The notes under the pieces: generated by a model
What the model saw: the letters and a program-made list of their open reading frames with translations, nothing else
What the model was told of the DNA's origin: nothing
Database searches by the model: none
Shown here: positions 1 through 8,534 of the stretch, piece after piece
How the letters are laid out: every line of letters begins with the position of its first letter
Position numbering within the stretch: position 1 is the stretch's first letter
Assembly (NCBI GenBank): GCA_022827685.1
Contig: JAJEIH010000072.1
Span: 1 to 46,048 of the forward strand
DNA: 46,048 bases
Reading direction: 5' to 3'
Source of the DNA: Alphaproteobacteria bacterium
GTDB taxonomy: Bacteria > Pseudomonadota > Alphaproteobacteria > Bin95
Made by a program: the position numbers and the translations under genes

Positions 1-1430
1 GCGTGCCGGCCGGCGCGGCGGCCGAAGACGGCGCCGCGCATGACGGAGGTGGCGCCCGTATAGTCGCCGTAATAGAGCCCGGCGGTCTCACCGGCGGCGT
101 AGAGGCCCGGGATCGGGTCGCCGTCGAGGTCGATCACGCGCCCGCTCGCGTCGATGCGCAGGCCGCCGAAGGTGAAGCAATTGGCGCAGATCACCGGCCA
201 GGCGCGGAAGGGCGGCCGGAGGAGCGGCCGCGCCCAATTGCTCTTCGCCGGCCGGAGGCCCCGCGTGGCGAGGCCGTCCGGCCCGTCCGGGCGGAAGGCG
301 GACGCATCCTCCGGGCAGGCGGCGTTGTAGGCGGCAAGCGTGGCGGAGAGCGCCGCCGGGTCGAGGCCGGCCGCCTCGGCCAGCGCCCCGACCGTCGGCG
401 CTTCCAGCGGCTCGCGGTCGCTGCGCACCGTCACCCGCCAGTGCGGCGCGTCGTCGAGCCCGGCGTCGAACAGGGCCCAGGCAAGGCCCTCCGGCTGCTC
501 CAGCACGGCGCGCGCGACCCGCTCATAGCCGGCATCGACCGGCCCGGCCGCCTCGTCCGTGAAGCGTTCGCCCTCGCGGTTCACCAGCACGCCGTAGCCG
601 TAATGCAGCAGCACGGGCTCGATGGCGCCCGAGCGCGGATCGACCGGCTGCGCGTGGAAGGCGCCGAACTCGCCCGCCGGCGCGGCGCCCGCGGCAAGGC
701 CCATCGCCACGCCCTCGCCCCGGTTGTAGTAGCCGCCGCGCGCGACGGGCCGCGTCCATTGCGCCTTCGGCCCGATATAGCGCGCCAGCATTTCGGGATT
801 GCCCTCGAAGCCGCCCGAGGCCAGCACGACCCGGCCGAGGAAATGGCCGGGCCGGCCGCGCTGCACGGCCTCGACGCCGACGATCCCGCCCTCGTCGCTG
901 AGCACGAGGCCCCGCGCGGCGGTCTCGTAGTAGATCGAGGCCGAGAGCCGCTCCGCCTCCGCCGCCAGCGCCTCCACCAGCGCCAGGCCCCCGCCCACCG
1001 GCGCAATCCGGGTGGTGGACTGGTAGGGGAAATATGTGGGCAGGAAGTCCCAGCGCACGCCGAACCCCTCCAGCCAGCGCAGCGCCGGGCCGGCGTCCTC
1101 GCCCCAGACGCGGATCAGCTCCGGGTCGGTGAAGCCGAAGGCGCGCAGCGGGCGCGGCCAGTCCTCGTAAGGCCGCCCCGCGTCCTTCACGAATTCCGGG
1201 TCGAAATGCCCGCCGGCATTGCTTGCCAGCCGCTCGTCGAAATCCTCGGAGACCGTGTCGCGGTCCCGCATCCGCCAGAAGCTCTCCGTGTAGCGGGTGT
1301 TGCCGCCCCGCTCCTCGCGCGCCGAACGCTCCAGCACCGCCACGGACGCGCCCGCCTCCAGCGCCGAGACGGCCGCCGACAGGCCGGCAATGCCCGCCCC
1401 CACGACCACAACATCGAAAGATCCGCCCAT
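1..1430 (-). CDS. FAD-dependent dehydrogenase, fumarate reductase/tricarballylate dehydrogenase-like (3' end outside window)
   Basis: Reading leftward from an ATG at 1430 gives 476 open codons that run off the window start. The N-terminus has a dinucleotide-binding GAGIAGLSAA motif after a run of valines, then an acidic/basic turn (LERS) and GGNTRYTESF, which resembles the tricarballylate dehydrogenase/flavocytochrome c branch. Near the visible end, IPGLYAAGETAGLYYGDYTG is the usual C-terminal FAD-contact segment of this superfamily. It is probably a soluble flavoprotein that oxidises or reduces a carboxylic acid; the substrate cannot be read from the sequence. It is divergent from ubiA, with 81 bases between the two starts. 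No strong Shine-Dalgarno sequence precedes the ATG. The long open frame on the opposite strand is a GC-rich shadow. Confidence 0.85.
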   Translation of the reverse strand, partial: MGGSFDVVVVGAGIAGLSAAVSALEAGASVAVLERSAREERGGNTRYTESFWRMRDRDTVSEDFDERLASNAGGHFDPEFVKDAGRPYEDWPRPLRAFGFTDPELIRVWGEDAGPALRWLEGFGVRWDFLPTYFPYQSTTRIAPVGGGLALVEALAAEAERLSASIYYETAARGLVLSDEGGIVGVEAVQRGRPGHFLGRVVLASGGFEGNPEMLARYIGPKAQWTRPVARGGYYNRGEGVAMGLAAGAAPAGEFGAFHAQPVDPRSGAIEPVLLHYGYGVLVNREGERFTDEAAGPVDAGYERVARAVLEQPEGLAWALFDAGLDDAPHWRVTVRSDREPLEAPTVGALAEAAGLDPAALSATLAAYNAACPEDASAFRPDGPDGLATRGLRPAKSNWARPLLRPPFRAWPVICANCFTFGGLRIDASGRVIDLDGDPIPGLYAAGETAGLYYGDYTGATSVMRGAVFGRRAGRH

Positions 1431-1511
1431 GGGCCGCGACCATAGCCCGGACGGCGCCCGGCCGCACACCCGTCCTTGCCTCCTTCGCCCGCGGCGGCGA
1501 GAGTGCGGGCC

Positions 1512-2447
1512 ATGACGGCGCGCGACCCCCTTGCCGCAACCGATATCCGCATCCGCGGCGCCTGGGAGCGGGCGATCCCGCTCCGGCTCGTGCCCTATTC
1601 GCGCCTGGCGCGCTGGGACCGGCCCATCGGCGCCTGGCTGCTGCTGCTGCCCTGCTGGTGGGGCACGGCGCTGGCGGCGGCGGGCGCGCCCGGCTTCTCC
1701 GCGCTCGAAACCGCGTGGCTGGTCGCGCTGTTCGCCGTCGGCGCCTTTGCGATGCGGGGCGCGGGCTGCACCTACAACGACATCGTGGACCGGGACTTCG
1801 ACGCCCGCGTCTCGCGCACCGCGATCCGCCCGCTGCCGGCCGGCCACACGACCGTCTTCCGCGCCTGGGCGTTCATCGCGCTGCAGGGCGCGGTCGGGCT
1901 CGCCGTGCTGCTGGCGCTGGAGCCGGGCGCGGTCCTGGTGGGCCTCGGCTCGATTCCGCTGGTGCTCGCCTATCCGTTCATGAAGCGCCTCAGCCACTGG
2001 CCGCAGGCCTGGCTCGGCCTCACCTTCAACTGGGGCGCGCTGGTCGGCTGGGCGGCGGTCCAGGGCGAGGTCTCGGGGCCGGCCTATGCGCTCTACGCCG
2101 CCGGCATCGCCTGGACGCTCGGCTATGACACGATCTACGCCCACCAGGACAAGGAGGACGACGCGCTGGTCGGCGTGAAATCGACGGCGCTGCTGTTCGG
2201 CGCGCGCACCCGGCCCTGGGTTGCGGGCTTCTACGGGGCCGCGCTGGCCCTGCTGGCGCTTGCCGGGTGGCTGGCGGGACTCGGCTGGCCATTCTATGCC
2301 GGCCTTGCGGTCGTCGGCGCGCAGTTCGCCTGGCAGGTCCGCCGCCTCGACATCGACGACCCGGACCGCTGCCTCGCCATCTTCAAGTCCAACCGCCCCG
2401 CCGGCCTGCTGGTCCTCGGAACCATCGCGCTCGGCATGTCAGCTTAG
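1512..2447 (+). CDS. ubiA: 4-hydroxybenzoate polyprenyltransferase
   Basis: Integral-membrane prenyltransferase that attaches the polyprenyl tail to 4-hydroxybenzoate in ubiquinone synthesis. The 311-residue protein is of normal family length. It has both Asp-rich Mg-diphosphate motifs: NDIVDRDFD with the following RTAIRPLPAG, and YDTIYAHQDKEDD with the following VGVKSTAL. Several hydrophobic helices follow each motif. I chose the ATG at 1512 because family members start shortly before the (Y/F)xRLxRWDRPIG segment; an in-frame ATG at 1476 would add 12 unconserved residues. Its end overlaps the convergent amidohydrolase gene by 9 bases. Confidence 0.93.
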   Translation: MTARDPLAATDIRIRGAWERAIPLRLVPYSRLARWDRPIGAWLLLLPCWWGTALAAAGAPGFSALETAWLVALFAVGAFAMRGAGCTYNDIVDRDFDARVSRTAIRPLPAGHTTVFRAWAFIALQGAVGLAVLLALEPGAVLVGLGSIPLVLAYPFMKRLSHWPQAWLGLTFNWGALVGWAAVQGEVSGPAYALYAAGIAWTLGYDTIYAHQDKEDDALVGVKSTALLFGARTRPWVAGFYGAALALLALAGWLAGLGWPFYAGLAVVGAQFAWQVRRLDIDDPDRCLAIFKSNRPAGLLVLGTIALGMSA

Positions 2448-3185
2448 CCCCAGCGCCGCCGCGAGCGCGTCGCCGATGCGCCGGGCCCAGAGGGCGGCCC
2501 CGGCCCCGTCGCGGATGAGGTCGTTGCGGATCTCCAGGCCGAGATGCGGGATGCCGCGCGGCTCGGCATGGCGCCGGGTCGTGTAGCCGCGCCGGGAGCG
2601 GCCGGAATAGGGAAGGTTGTCGCCGACAAGGATGCCCGGCTCCGCCAGCGCCGCCATGAACGGCCGGGCGAGCGCCTCGCTCTCGTTCCAGAAGGTGCCG
2701 ACATGCCAGGGCCGCGGGTCGCCGCCGGCCAGCCGCGGCGTGAAGCTGTGGACCGAGACGAACGCCCGGAGCGCGCCGCAGCCGTCCAGCATATCCTCGA
2801 TCGCGGCATGGTAGGGCTCGAACAGCGCGTCCCGCCGCCAGGCGCGCGCGGCGGTGTCGAGGCCCCGGTTGCCGGGCACCGCCACGCCGTCGCTCTCCTC
2901 CAGGATTGAGGTCGGATCGTCCGGGTCGCGGTTGCAGTCTATGGCGAGGCGCGAATAGCCGGAGAAGGCCGCCGGGGCCTCGAAACGCGCCGCCAGCAGT
3001 GTCGCGACGACGGCCGCGCCCGGGTCCCAGCCGATATGGTCGCCGAGCTCGCCCTCCGATATGCCGAGACCCCCGAGGCGGGCCGGCAGGGCATGGCTCG
3101 CATGGTCGCAGACGAAAACGACGGGCGACTCCGCCCGGCCGGGCCGGATGCGGAACGGCGGCGGGTCTCCGGGGGCGAGCGTCAC
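2439..3185 (-). CDS. N-formylglutamate amidohydrolase family protein
   Basis: A 248-residue protein of the N-formylglutamate deformylase (HutG-like) family, which hydrolyses N-formyl amino acids. The family pattern is seen in VVFVCDHASHALP near residue 22, SRLAIDCNRDPDDPTSI near 80, FVSVHSFTPRL near 141 and GLEIRNDLI near 218. The His, Asp and Glu residues in these blocks are the metal and catalytic positions in the family. No hut genes lie nearby, so the physiological substrate is uncertain. It is convergent with ubiA and divergent from the amidohydrolase at 3254, with 68 bases between the two starts. Confidence 0.85.
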   Translation of the reverse strand: MTLAPGDPPPFRIRPGRAESPVVFVCDHASHALPARLGGLGISEGELGDHIGWDPGAAVVATLLAARFEAPAAFSGYSRLAIDCNRDPDDPTSILEESDGVAVPGNRGLDTAARAWRRDALFEPYHAAIEDMLDGCGALRAFVSVHSFTPRLAGGDPRPWHVGTFWNESEALARPFMAALAEPGILVGDNLPYSGRSRRGYTTRRHAEPRGIPHLGLEIRNDLIRDGAGAALWARRIGDALAAALGLS

Positions 3186-3253
3186 GGGCGCGGCCTGCCT
3201 TCCCCGCCGTCCGGGGACGCGGCAGGATGCGGCGACCCTGCCGGGAGACCGAC

Positions 3254-4171
3254 ATGACCGACGCCGACCTGCCGATCGTCGATGCCCACCACCACCTCTG
3301 GGACCTCGATGCGCTCCGCTATCCCTGGCTCCACGACCCGGAGCCGCATGGCGGTTTCTTCCTCGGCGATTACGCGCCGCTCCGCCGGAACTACCTGCCG
3401 GCGGACTACCGCCGCGACGCCGCCGGCCACAATGTCGTCGCGACCGTCCATGTCGAGGCGGAATGCGACCGGAGCCTCCAGGTCGAGGAAACGATCTGGG
3501 TGGACGGCATCGCCGAAGCGCACGGCATGCCGGCCGCCATCGTCGGCCACGCCTGGTTCCACCGGGAGGACTGCGCGGAAGTGCTGGAGCGCCACATCGC
3601 GGCCTCCCGGCGCTTCCGGGGCGTGCGCTCCAAGCCGGTGACCGCGGCCCGGCCCGGCCTTTCGGTGCAGGGCCGGCCGGGCACGATGCAGGACGGGAAC
3701 TGGCTCCGGGGCTTCGCCCTGCTGGAGCGCTACGGCCTTTCCTGGGACCTGCGCGTGCCGGCCTGGCATCTGGAGGAGGCGGCGGAGGTCGCCCGCGCCT
3801 TCCCCGCCGTTCCCGTCGTGCTGAACCACACCGGCTTCCCCTGGGACCGCTCGCCGGAAGGGCTCGACCTCTGGCGGCGCGGCATGGCGGCGCTGGCCGC
3901 CTGCCCCAATGTCGCGGTCAAGCTCTCCTGCCTCTGCCTGCCGGACGGCCCCTGGCGCGAGGAGGAGAACGGCCCGCTGGTGCGCGAGACGATCCGGCTC
4001 TTCGGCGCGGAGCGCTGCATGTTCGCAAGCAATTTCCCCGTGGACGGGCTCAGGACCGGCTTCGGCGACATGATGAGCGCCTACAAGCGCATGGTCCGCG
4101 ACCTGCCCGATGCAGACCGGCGCGCCCTCTTCCACGACACCGCCGCCCGCTTCTACCGGCTGGACGCGTGA
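3254..4171 (+). CDS. Amidohydrolase family protein (Amidohydro_2, lactonase/PDC hydrolase-like)
   Basis: A 305-residue TIM-barrel metal hydrolase. The N-terminus IVDAHHHLWD carries the HxH metal-binding pair. VPVVLNHTGFP holds the later conserved His, and CMFASNFPVDG near the end holds the catalytic/metal Asp region typical of L-fuconolactonase and 2-pyrone-4,6-dicarboxylate lactonase relatives. The ATG at 3254 follows a GGGAGA sequence and places the HxH motif at the usual distance from the N-terminus. A longer in-frame opening upstream is antisense to the neighbouring gene and is rejected. A second paralogue is found at 10350. The substrate is unknown. Confidence 0.88.
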   Translation: MTDADLPIVDAHHHLWDLDALRYPWLHDPEPHGGFFLGDYAPLRRNYLPADYRRDAAGHNVVATVHVEAECDRSLQVEETIWVDGIAEAHGMPAAIVGHAWFHREDCAEVLERHIAASRRFRGVRSKPVTAARPGLSVQGRPGTMQDGNWLRGFALLERYGLSWDLRVPAWHLEEAAEVARAFPAVPVVLNHTGFPWDRSPEGLDLWRRGMAALAACPNVAVKLSCLCLPDGPWREEENGPLVRETIRLFGAERCMFASNFPVDGLRTGFGDMMSAYKRMVRDLPDADRRALFHDTAARFYRLDA

Positions 4172-4327
4172 CGGCCGGCGGATTCGCGCATCGGTCTGGA
4201 GCTTTTCCATTGGCGGGACTGTATCCGGAGCCCGCCCGCAGGCCCCGCTGAGCCCCGACCGGCGCCCCGGCGGGCTACGATACGGCTGCGGATGCTACAC
4301 CATGTCCGTTCCATGCCGCCAGAACGG

Positions 4328-4372
4328 AAAAGGAGTGCATGGGCGGCGCTGCGCGGTTGCGCCGCCCATGCA
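4328..4372 (-). terminator. Intrinsic terminator of the iron-binding protein gene
   Basis: A perfect 14-bp inverted repeat (arms 4336-4349 and 4359-4372, TGCATGGGCGGCGC and its complement) with a 9-base loop. Read on the minus strand it is followed after four bases by TTTT (4331-4328). It lies 51 bases past the stop of the minus-strand gene at 4424, so termination of that transcript is the simplest role. The convergent amidohydrolase ends 164 bases away, and no other gene is seen in 4172-4423. Confidence 0.75.
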
Positions 4373-4423
4373 GCGGCGGGGAAGGACGGAGGAGGTCCCC
4401 CCTTGCCGTTTCGCGATACGGCT

Positions 4424-5431
4424 TCAGCCGTCGTAATCGACGCGGTCCACCATCCGGCCGGCTTCCTCGCGCAACTCGGCCACGCGGGCGAGCGGCAGGT
4501 CGTCCGCCTTGAAGGCCGTGAGCCTTTCGGGACCTTCGACACCGGGCTTGACCGGATATTCGCCGTTCACCCTGGCGTAGATGTTCTGGCCTTCCTCGCC
4601 GGACGAGAATTCGAGCAGCGCGATCGCGTTGTCGCGATTGGGAGCGCCCTTCACCAGCGAGGCGCCGGAAATGTTGACATGCGCGCCACGCCCGGCCTGG
4701 TTCGGAAAGACGACCCTGACCGCCTCGGCCCAGGCCTTCTGCTTCGGGTCGTCCAGCATCTTCTGGTAGTAGTAGTGGTTGCCGATGGAGACGTCGCACT
4801 CGCCGGCATGGATAGCCTTGACCTGCGCGCGGTCATTGCCCTGGGGCCGGCGCGCCAGGTTTGCTTTCAGGCCGGCCAGCCAGTCCTCGGCCTTTTCCTC
4901 GCCGTGATGCGCGATCATCGAGGCAATCAGCGCAATCATGTACACGTGCTTTCCGCTGCGCGTGCAGATGCGCCCCTTCCACTCCGGCTCGACAAGCTGC
5001 TCATAGGTCTCGATGCCCCCCTCCGGCACGCGGTCATGCGAGGCGTAGATGAGGCGCGTGCGGGTCGTGAGCCCGTACCAGTTGCCGTCCGGGTCGCGCA
5101 GCGAAGCCGGGATGTTGGCCAAAAGCGTGTCGGTCTTGACGGGCTCGACGACGCCGGCCTTCACCGCATCGTGCAGCCGGCCTATATCCACGGTGAAGAT
5201 CAGGTCCGCCGGGCTTGCCGTCCCCTCGGTCTTGAGCCGTTCGATCAGGCCCTTCTTCGCGAAGACCACGTTTACTTTGATGCCCGTCTTGTCTGTGAAC
5301 GCCTTGAACAGCGGTTTGACGAGGAAGGGCTGGCGGTAGGAATAGACATTGACGTCCGTCGCCTGCGCCGACGCGGCCGCGATGACCGCGATTCCGGCTG
5401 CCGCGGCGATTTCAACAATCCGGCTACGCAT
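4424..5431 (-). CDS. Periplasmic Fe(III)-binding protein of an ABC transporter (FbpA/FutA-like)
   Basis: A 335-residue secreted solute-binding protein. Residues 1-24 form a signal peptide with a short basic start, a hydrophobic core and cleavage near SAQA-TD. VNVYSYRQ at the start of the mature part and IGNHYYYQKM near 217-225, with its tyrosine cluster, match the ferric-iron ligand region of FbpA/FutA proteins. The ATG at 5431 has a good GGAGGA ribosome site seven bases upstream. No permease or ATPase gene lies beside it, so it must work with a transporter encoded elsewhere. Control by Fur is inferred from two boxes around its promoter. A terminator follows at 4372-4328. Confidence 0.88.
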   Translation of the reverse strand: MRSRIVEIAAAAGIAVIAAASAQATDVNVYSYRQPFLVKPLFKAFTDKTGIKVNVVFAKKGLIERLKTEGTASPADLIFTVDIGRLHDAVKAGVVEPVKTDTLLANIPASLRDPDGNWYGLTTRTRLIYASHDRVPEGGIETYEQLVEPEWKGRICTRSGKHVYMIALIASMIAHHGEEKAEDWLAGLKANLARRPQGNDRAQVKAIHAGECDVSIGNHYYYQKMLDDPKQKAWAEAVRVVFPNQAGRGAHVNISGASLVKGAPNRDNAIALLEFSSGEEGQNIYARVNGEYPVKPGVEGPERLTAFKADDLPLARVAELREEAGRMVDRVDYDG

Positions 5432-5452
5432 TGCTTCCTCCGTGCAATGACA

Positions 5453-5473
5453 TGCAATTGATAGTCATTCGCA
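5453..5473 (-). promoter_or_regulatory. Fur-like operator, downstream of the -10
   Basis: The site reads TGCGAATGACTATCAATTGCA on the minus strand at its outer limits; its central 19 bases match the classical Fur box at 13 positions by eye. It lies directly downstream of the predicted -10, where a bound repressor would block transcription of the iron-binding protein gene. Confidence 0.55.
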
Positions 5474-5501
5474 TATATAGAGCAATGATCGAGGCGCGCA
5501 A
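5474..5501 (-). promoter_or_regulatory. Predicted sigma-70-type promoter of the iron-binding protein gene
   Basis: On the minus strand TTGCGC (5501-5496) and TATATA (5479-5474) are separated by 16 bases. The AT-rich stretch stands out in a GC-rich genome. A Fur-like box lies on each side. Confidence 0.5.
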
Positions 5502-5504
5502 GAT

Positions 5505-5523
5505 GCGAATGCTTCTCATTATC
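5505..5523 (-). promoter_or_regulatory. Fur-like operator, upstream of the -35
   Basis: The minus strand reads GATAATGAGAAGCATTCGC, which agrees with the 19-bp Fur consensus GATAATGATAATCATTATC at 15 positions. It abuts the -35 hexamer of the iron-binding protein gene. The 5524-5678 stretch beyond it shows no gene or clear signal. Confidence 0.65.
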
Positions 5524-5678
5524 GCGACAAAATAACGCAGCATCCCAGGCAGCCGGACAAGGCTGCCCGCCCGGATATCTCCATGCCGCCCCGCTGCCGG
5601 TCAGGCGCGGTGGGCCATCGGTCGGATTGCGACAGACCGGCCAGCGGCTCACCGCCGGCCCCGAGGCCAGGATTTGCC

Positions 5679-6779
5679 CTATGCTGCCGCGGCGGCGTCC
5701 GGCGTGAGGTGGCTCACCCGCGGCAGCACCTCGTTCATCAGCAGACCCATGGAAGTGTGCCAGGCTTCCGGATTGTCAGCGTAGTCGAAGCAGAACAGGA
5801 GGAGTTGCCCGAAGCCGCCGACATCGTCATAGACCGCCTCCAGTTTTTCGGCGACGGTCGCCGGCGAGCCGACCAGCCAGTTATGCTTCGCGCAGTATTC
5901 CGGCGTCACATCGCTGTCCGGCACGTCCTGATCGTGCTTCAGGAACTCCAGGAAGCCGAAATTGGCCAGCAGCGGCAGGAAGTAGTCCCCCATCATCCGG
6001 CCCATCATGTTGCCGACCGAGAGCCGCCAGGCCTCCTCGTCCGTCTCCGCGACAAACACCTCGCGCACCATGCGCCACTCATTGCGGCTGGGGGTGCGCC
6101 CGGCCCTCGCCGCGCCCTCCTCGACCGCGTCCCAGTGGCTGCCGACATAGGCCGGGTTCAGGTTCAGGCTCATCGGCAGGAAGCCGCGCTCGCCCGCGAG
6201 CTTGAGCGTGTCGGAGTTCTTGGAGAGGCCGGCCACCCCGATGGGCGGATGCGGCTTCTGCAGCGGGAACAGGTGTGGGCGCAGGAAGCCGAACATCTCC
6301 GCACCCTTGGTCACATGCCAGAATTTGCCCTGGTAGTCGAACTCCGGCTCGTCCGACCAGAGCCGCAGGATGATGTCGAGCGCCTCGCGCGTCATGTCGC
6401 GATTCTGGCCGGACATGCCGTCCACGTTGAACATCTGCCAGTCGCTCGGCAGCCCGCTCGCGGCGACGCCGAAATTGAGTCGCCCCTCGCTCAGCCGGTC
6501 CATCATCGCAATCCGGTTGGCAAGCTCGGCCGGGTGGTGGTAGGGCAGCAGGAAGCCGCCGGGTCCGAGCCGGATGGTTTCGGTCTGCCGGAGGCCCTCG
6601 ACCACCAGGAAGTCGGGTGCGGGATGCGGCTCCCAGGGCGCGGTGTGGTGTTCCCCGATCCAGCCTTCGGTAAAGCCGAGTTCGTCAGCCCAGCGAATAT
6701 GCTGGAGGTCCCATTCGTGGCCCTCGCGCAGGTCGCGCTCGGGCGGGTGGGAAGGCATGCTGAAAAAGCCAATCTCCAT
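5679..6779 (-). CDS. LLM-class flavin-dependent monooxygenase (luciferase-like)
   Basis: A 366-residue luciferase-like protein of the bacterial luciferase/limonene monooxygenase type, using reduced FMN supplied by a partner reductase. Characteristic blocks are MEIGFFSMPSHP at the N-terminus, GFTEGWIGEHHT, LGPGGFLLPYHHPAELANRIAMMDRLSEGR and FGVAASGLPSDW. I placed the start at the ATG at 6779 because GAGAGGA lies ten bases upstream and the beta-barrel begins directly; a GTG at 6800 would add seven residues. A reductase gene is not seen next to it. The substrate is unknown. Confidence 0.88.
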   Translation of the reverse strand: MEIGFFSMPSHPPERDLREGHEWDLQHIRWADELGFTEGWIGEHHTAPWEPHPAPDFLVVEGLRQTETIRLGPGGFLLPYHHPAELANRIAMMDRLSEGRLNFGVAASGLPSDWQMFNVDGMSGQNRDMTREALDIILRLWSDEPEFDYQGKFWHVTKGAEMFGFLRPHLFPLQKPHPPIGVAGLSKNSDTLKLAGERGFLPMSLNLNPAYVGSHWDAVEEGAARAGRTPSRNEWRMVREVFVAETDEEAWRLSVGNMMGRMMGDYFLPLLANFGFLEFLKHDQDVPDSDVTPEYCAKHNWLVGSPATVAEKLEAVYDDVGGFGQLLLFCFDYADNPEAWHTSMGLLMNEVLPRVSHLTPDAAAAA

Positions 6780-6855
6780 CGGGGCGTATCCTCTCGTCAC
6801 CGCTCTGCCGGCGCCCGGCAGAGGGATGGAACTTTCGGGGCGTGCGCGTGCAGTG

Positions 6856-8106
6856 TCAATCGGCCTTCGGCGCCCGGACCAGCCAGCGATGGGCGGAGAA
6901 GGACACGAGCCCGCAGACCGCGACCGTGAGTGCGAGCGGCAGCGCCGTGCCGTCGTGGAACTGGCCGACCGCGAGGCCCGACAGCGTGCCGAGGGCGAAA
7001 TGCCCCGCGCCGATGAGCGCGATCACGGTGCCGGCGAGTTCCGCCTTGTCGGCCGTGGCGATGACGATGGTGTTGGCGGCGATCAGGTTGAGCGCGAACA
7101 TGAAACAGAGAAGCGCGGCGACAATGGCAGCGAGGCTCCCGGGAAGCAGCAGGACGACGAGGACCAGCGCAAGGCCCGCCGCCAGCAACAACCATGTGCC
7201 CGCCGTCATCATGCCGGCGGGCCCGGCGCGGGCGACCAGCCGGCGGTTCGCCCAGGCGCCGGCCATGATCGCCAGGATATGGACGGCGAACAGCAGCCCG
7301 TAGGTTTGCGGCGAGACGCCGAACACCTCCATGAACACGAAGGGCGTGCCGGAGATGTAGGCGAACATGCCGGCAAAGGCGCCGCCGCTTGCGAGCGCGC
7401 AGCCGAGCGTCCGCCGCTCCGAGACGAGGCGGGCGTAGTTCACGAAGATCGAGCCGAGGCCCGCGCGGATGCGCGTCTCGGGAGGCCGCGTCTCGGGCAG
7501 CAGGAAGAGAACCGCCAGCAGCGCCAGCGCGCCCCAGCCGGCCAGGATCAGGAAGATCGCGCGCCAGTCGGCGAAAAGCAGCACCTGCGCGCCGAGCGAG
7601 GGCGCCAGCAGGGGCGCGGCCGCCATGATGAGCATGAGCGTGGAGAGCATGCGCGCGGCTTCCGCGCCCGAATGGCGGTCGCGCACCGAGGCCCGCGCGA
7701 TCACCGTCGCCGCCCCGCCGCCGAGCGCCTGGAAAAAGCGCGCCGCGGTCAGCGCCCCGATATCCGGCGCGAGCGCCGCGCCCGCGCTCGCCGCCAGATA
7801 GACCGAGACGCCGACGAGCAGCATCGGCCGCCGCCCGTAGCGGTCCGACAGCGGGCCGTAGAGGAGTTGCCCGAGCCCGAAGCCGACGAAGAAGGCCGAG
7901 AGCGTGAGCTGCACATCGCCGGCGGACGCACCGAATTCGCGCCCGATGGCCGGCAGGCTCGGCAGGTACATGTCGATGGAAAGCGGCCCGAACGCCGCCA
8001 GCATGGCAAGCACGGGCAGGAAGAAGACGGCCAAGACTGTTCGAGGGGCTGCGGGAGAAGGCGAATCTAGGCGGCTGAAGCGCGGCGGCAAGGCGGGTGG
8101 CGCCAA
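6856..8106 (-). CDS. MFS drug-resistance transporter, Bcr/CflA family
   Basis: A proton-driven exporter with about twelve hydrophobic segments. FGPLSIDMYLPSLPAI in the first helix is the Bcr/CflA signature, and GPLSDRYGRRPMLL is MFS motif A in the first cytoplasmic loop. The longest frame starts at a TTG at 8106 (416 residues), but GGGGAG sits directly against it. A TTG at 8034 would start nearer the usual family position, so the first 24 residues are doubtful. Bcr/CflA proteins export small drugs such as bicyclomycin and chloramphenicol; the real substrate here is unknown. It is divergent from the toxin-antitoxin pair. Confidence 0.87.
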   Translation of the reverse strand: MAPPALPPRFSRLDSPSPAAPRTVLAVFFLPVLAMLAAFGPLSIDMYLPSLPAIGREFGASAGDVQLTLSAFFVGFGLGQLLYGPLSDRYGRRPMLLVGVSVYLAASAGAALAPDIGALTAARFFQALGGGAATVIARASVRDRHSGAEAARMLSTLMLIMAAAPLLAPSLGAQVLLFADWRAIFLILAGWGALALLAVLFLLPETRPPETRIRAGLGSIFVNYARLVSERRTLGCALASGGAFAGMFAYISGTPFVFMEVFGVSPQTYGLLFAVHILAIMAGAWANRRLVARAGPAGMMTAGTWLLLAAGLALVLVVLLLPGSLAAIVAALLCFMFALNLIAANTIVIATADKAELAGTVIALIGAGHFALGTLSGLAVGQFHDGTALPLALTVAVCGLVSFSAHRWLVRAPKAD

Positions 8107-8208
8107 CTCCCCAAACGCATTACGAGCATGAAATATTCGTCCCGCATATCGCAGTGTTCGGATTTTCCGTGCTTGTTTGGGCCGATTTGTCCATCTCCTG
8201 CTTTCATC

Positions 8209-8238
8209 TTCTACGCATAATACGTATTATCCGCAGAA
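8209..8238 (+). promoter_or_regulatory. Palindromic operator of the toxin-antitoxin operon
   Basis: A perfect 14-bp palindrome ATAATACGTATTAT (8217-8230) sits inside a nearly symmetric 30-bp element flanked by TTCT and AGAA. It lies 20 bases upstream of the antitoxin ATG. Phd/YefM antitoxins repress their own operon by binding such sites, so autoregulation is inferred. TATTAT at 8225-8230 could double as a -10. Confidence 0.6.
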
Positions 8239-8258
8239 GATGAATTGGGACTAACGGC

Positions 8259-8534
8259 ATGCAACGGGTCGCATCGGGCGAATTCCAACGAAATTTCGGC
8301 CGCTTTCAGGACGAGGCGCTCAAGGCTCCCTTGTCGATCACACGCAATGGCCGGGACCGGCTGGTGGTCCTGTCGGTGGAGGAATACGACCGCCTCAAGC
8401 GCCGGGACCGCCAGGCTCTCGCCGTCGAGGAGCTGTCCGACGCCGAGATCGAGGCCATCGCGCAGGCGGAACCGCCACCCGAAGCTGCTCGGTACGATTA
8501 CGAGCTGGCCGGCGGGCATGGCGCCGATTCCTGA
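8259..8534 (+). CDS. Phd/YefM-type antitoxin
   Basis: A 91-residue small protein that resembles type II antitoxins. The N-terminal half, EFQRNFGRFQDEALKAPLSI, RNGRDRLVVLSVEEYDRL, has the Phd/YefM DNA-binding fold pattern (an FxxxF helix, then a beta strand ending in LSxxEYxxL). The acidic C-terminus (VEELSDAEIEAIAQAEP) would be the toxin-neutralising part. GGGA precedes the ATG by eight bases. It overlaps the next gene by 17 bases, as expected for a coupled antitoxin-toxin pair. Neutralisation of the downstream protein is inferred from family and arrangement. Confidence 0.8.
   Translation: MQRVASGEFQRNFGRFQDEALKAPLSITRNGRDRLVVLSVEEYDRLKRRDRQALAVEELSDAEIEAIAQAEPPPEAARYDYELAGGHGADS

Noticed and set aside
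3..1445. 480-residue open frame on the plus strand
   Set aside because: It is antisense to the flavoprotein, whose motifs are clear; the frame is Arg/Ala/Gly-rich without any domain pattern.
4212..4236. Second terminator hairpin (GGCGGG/CCCGCC) after the amidohydrolase
   Set aside because: Only six pairs with a 13-base loop and no T run; such repeats are expected by chance at this GC content.
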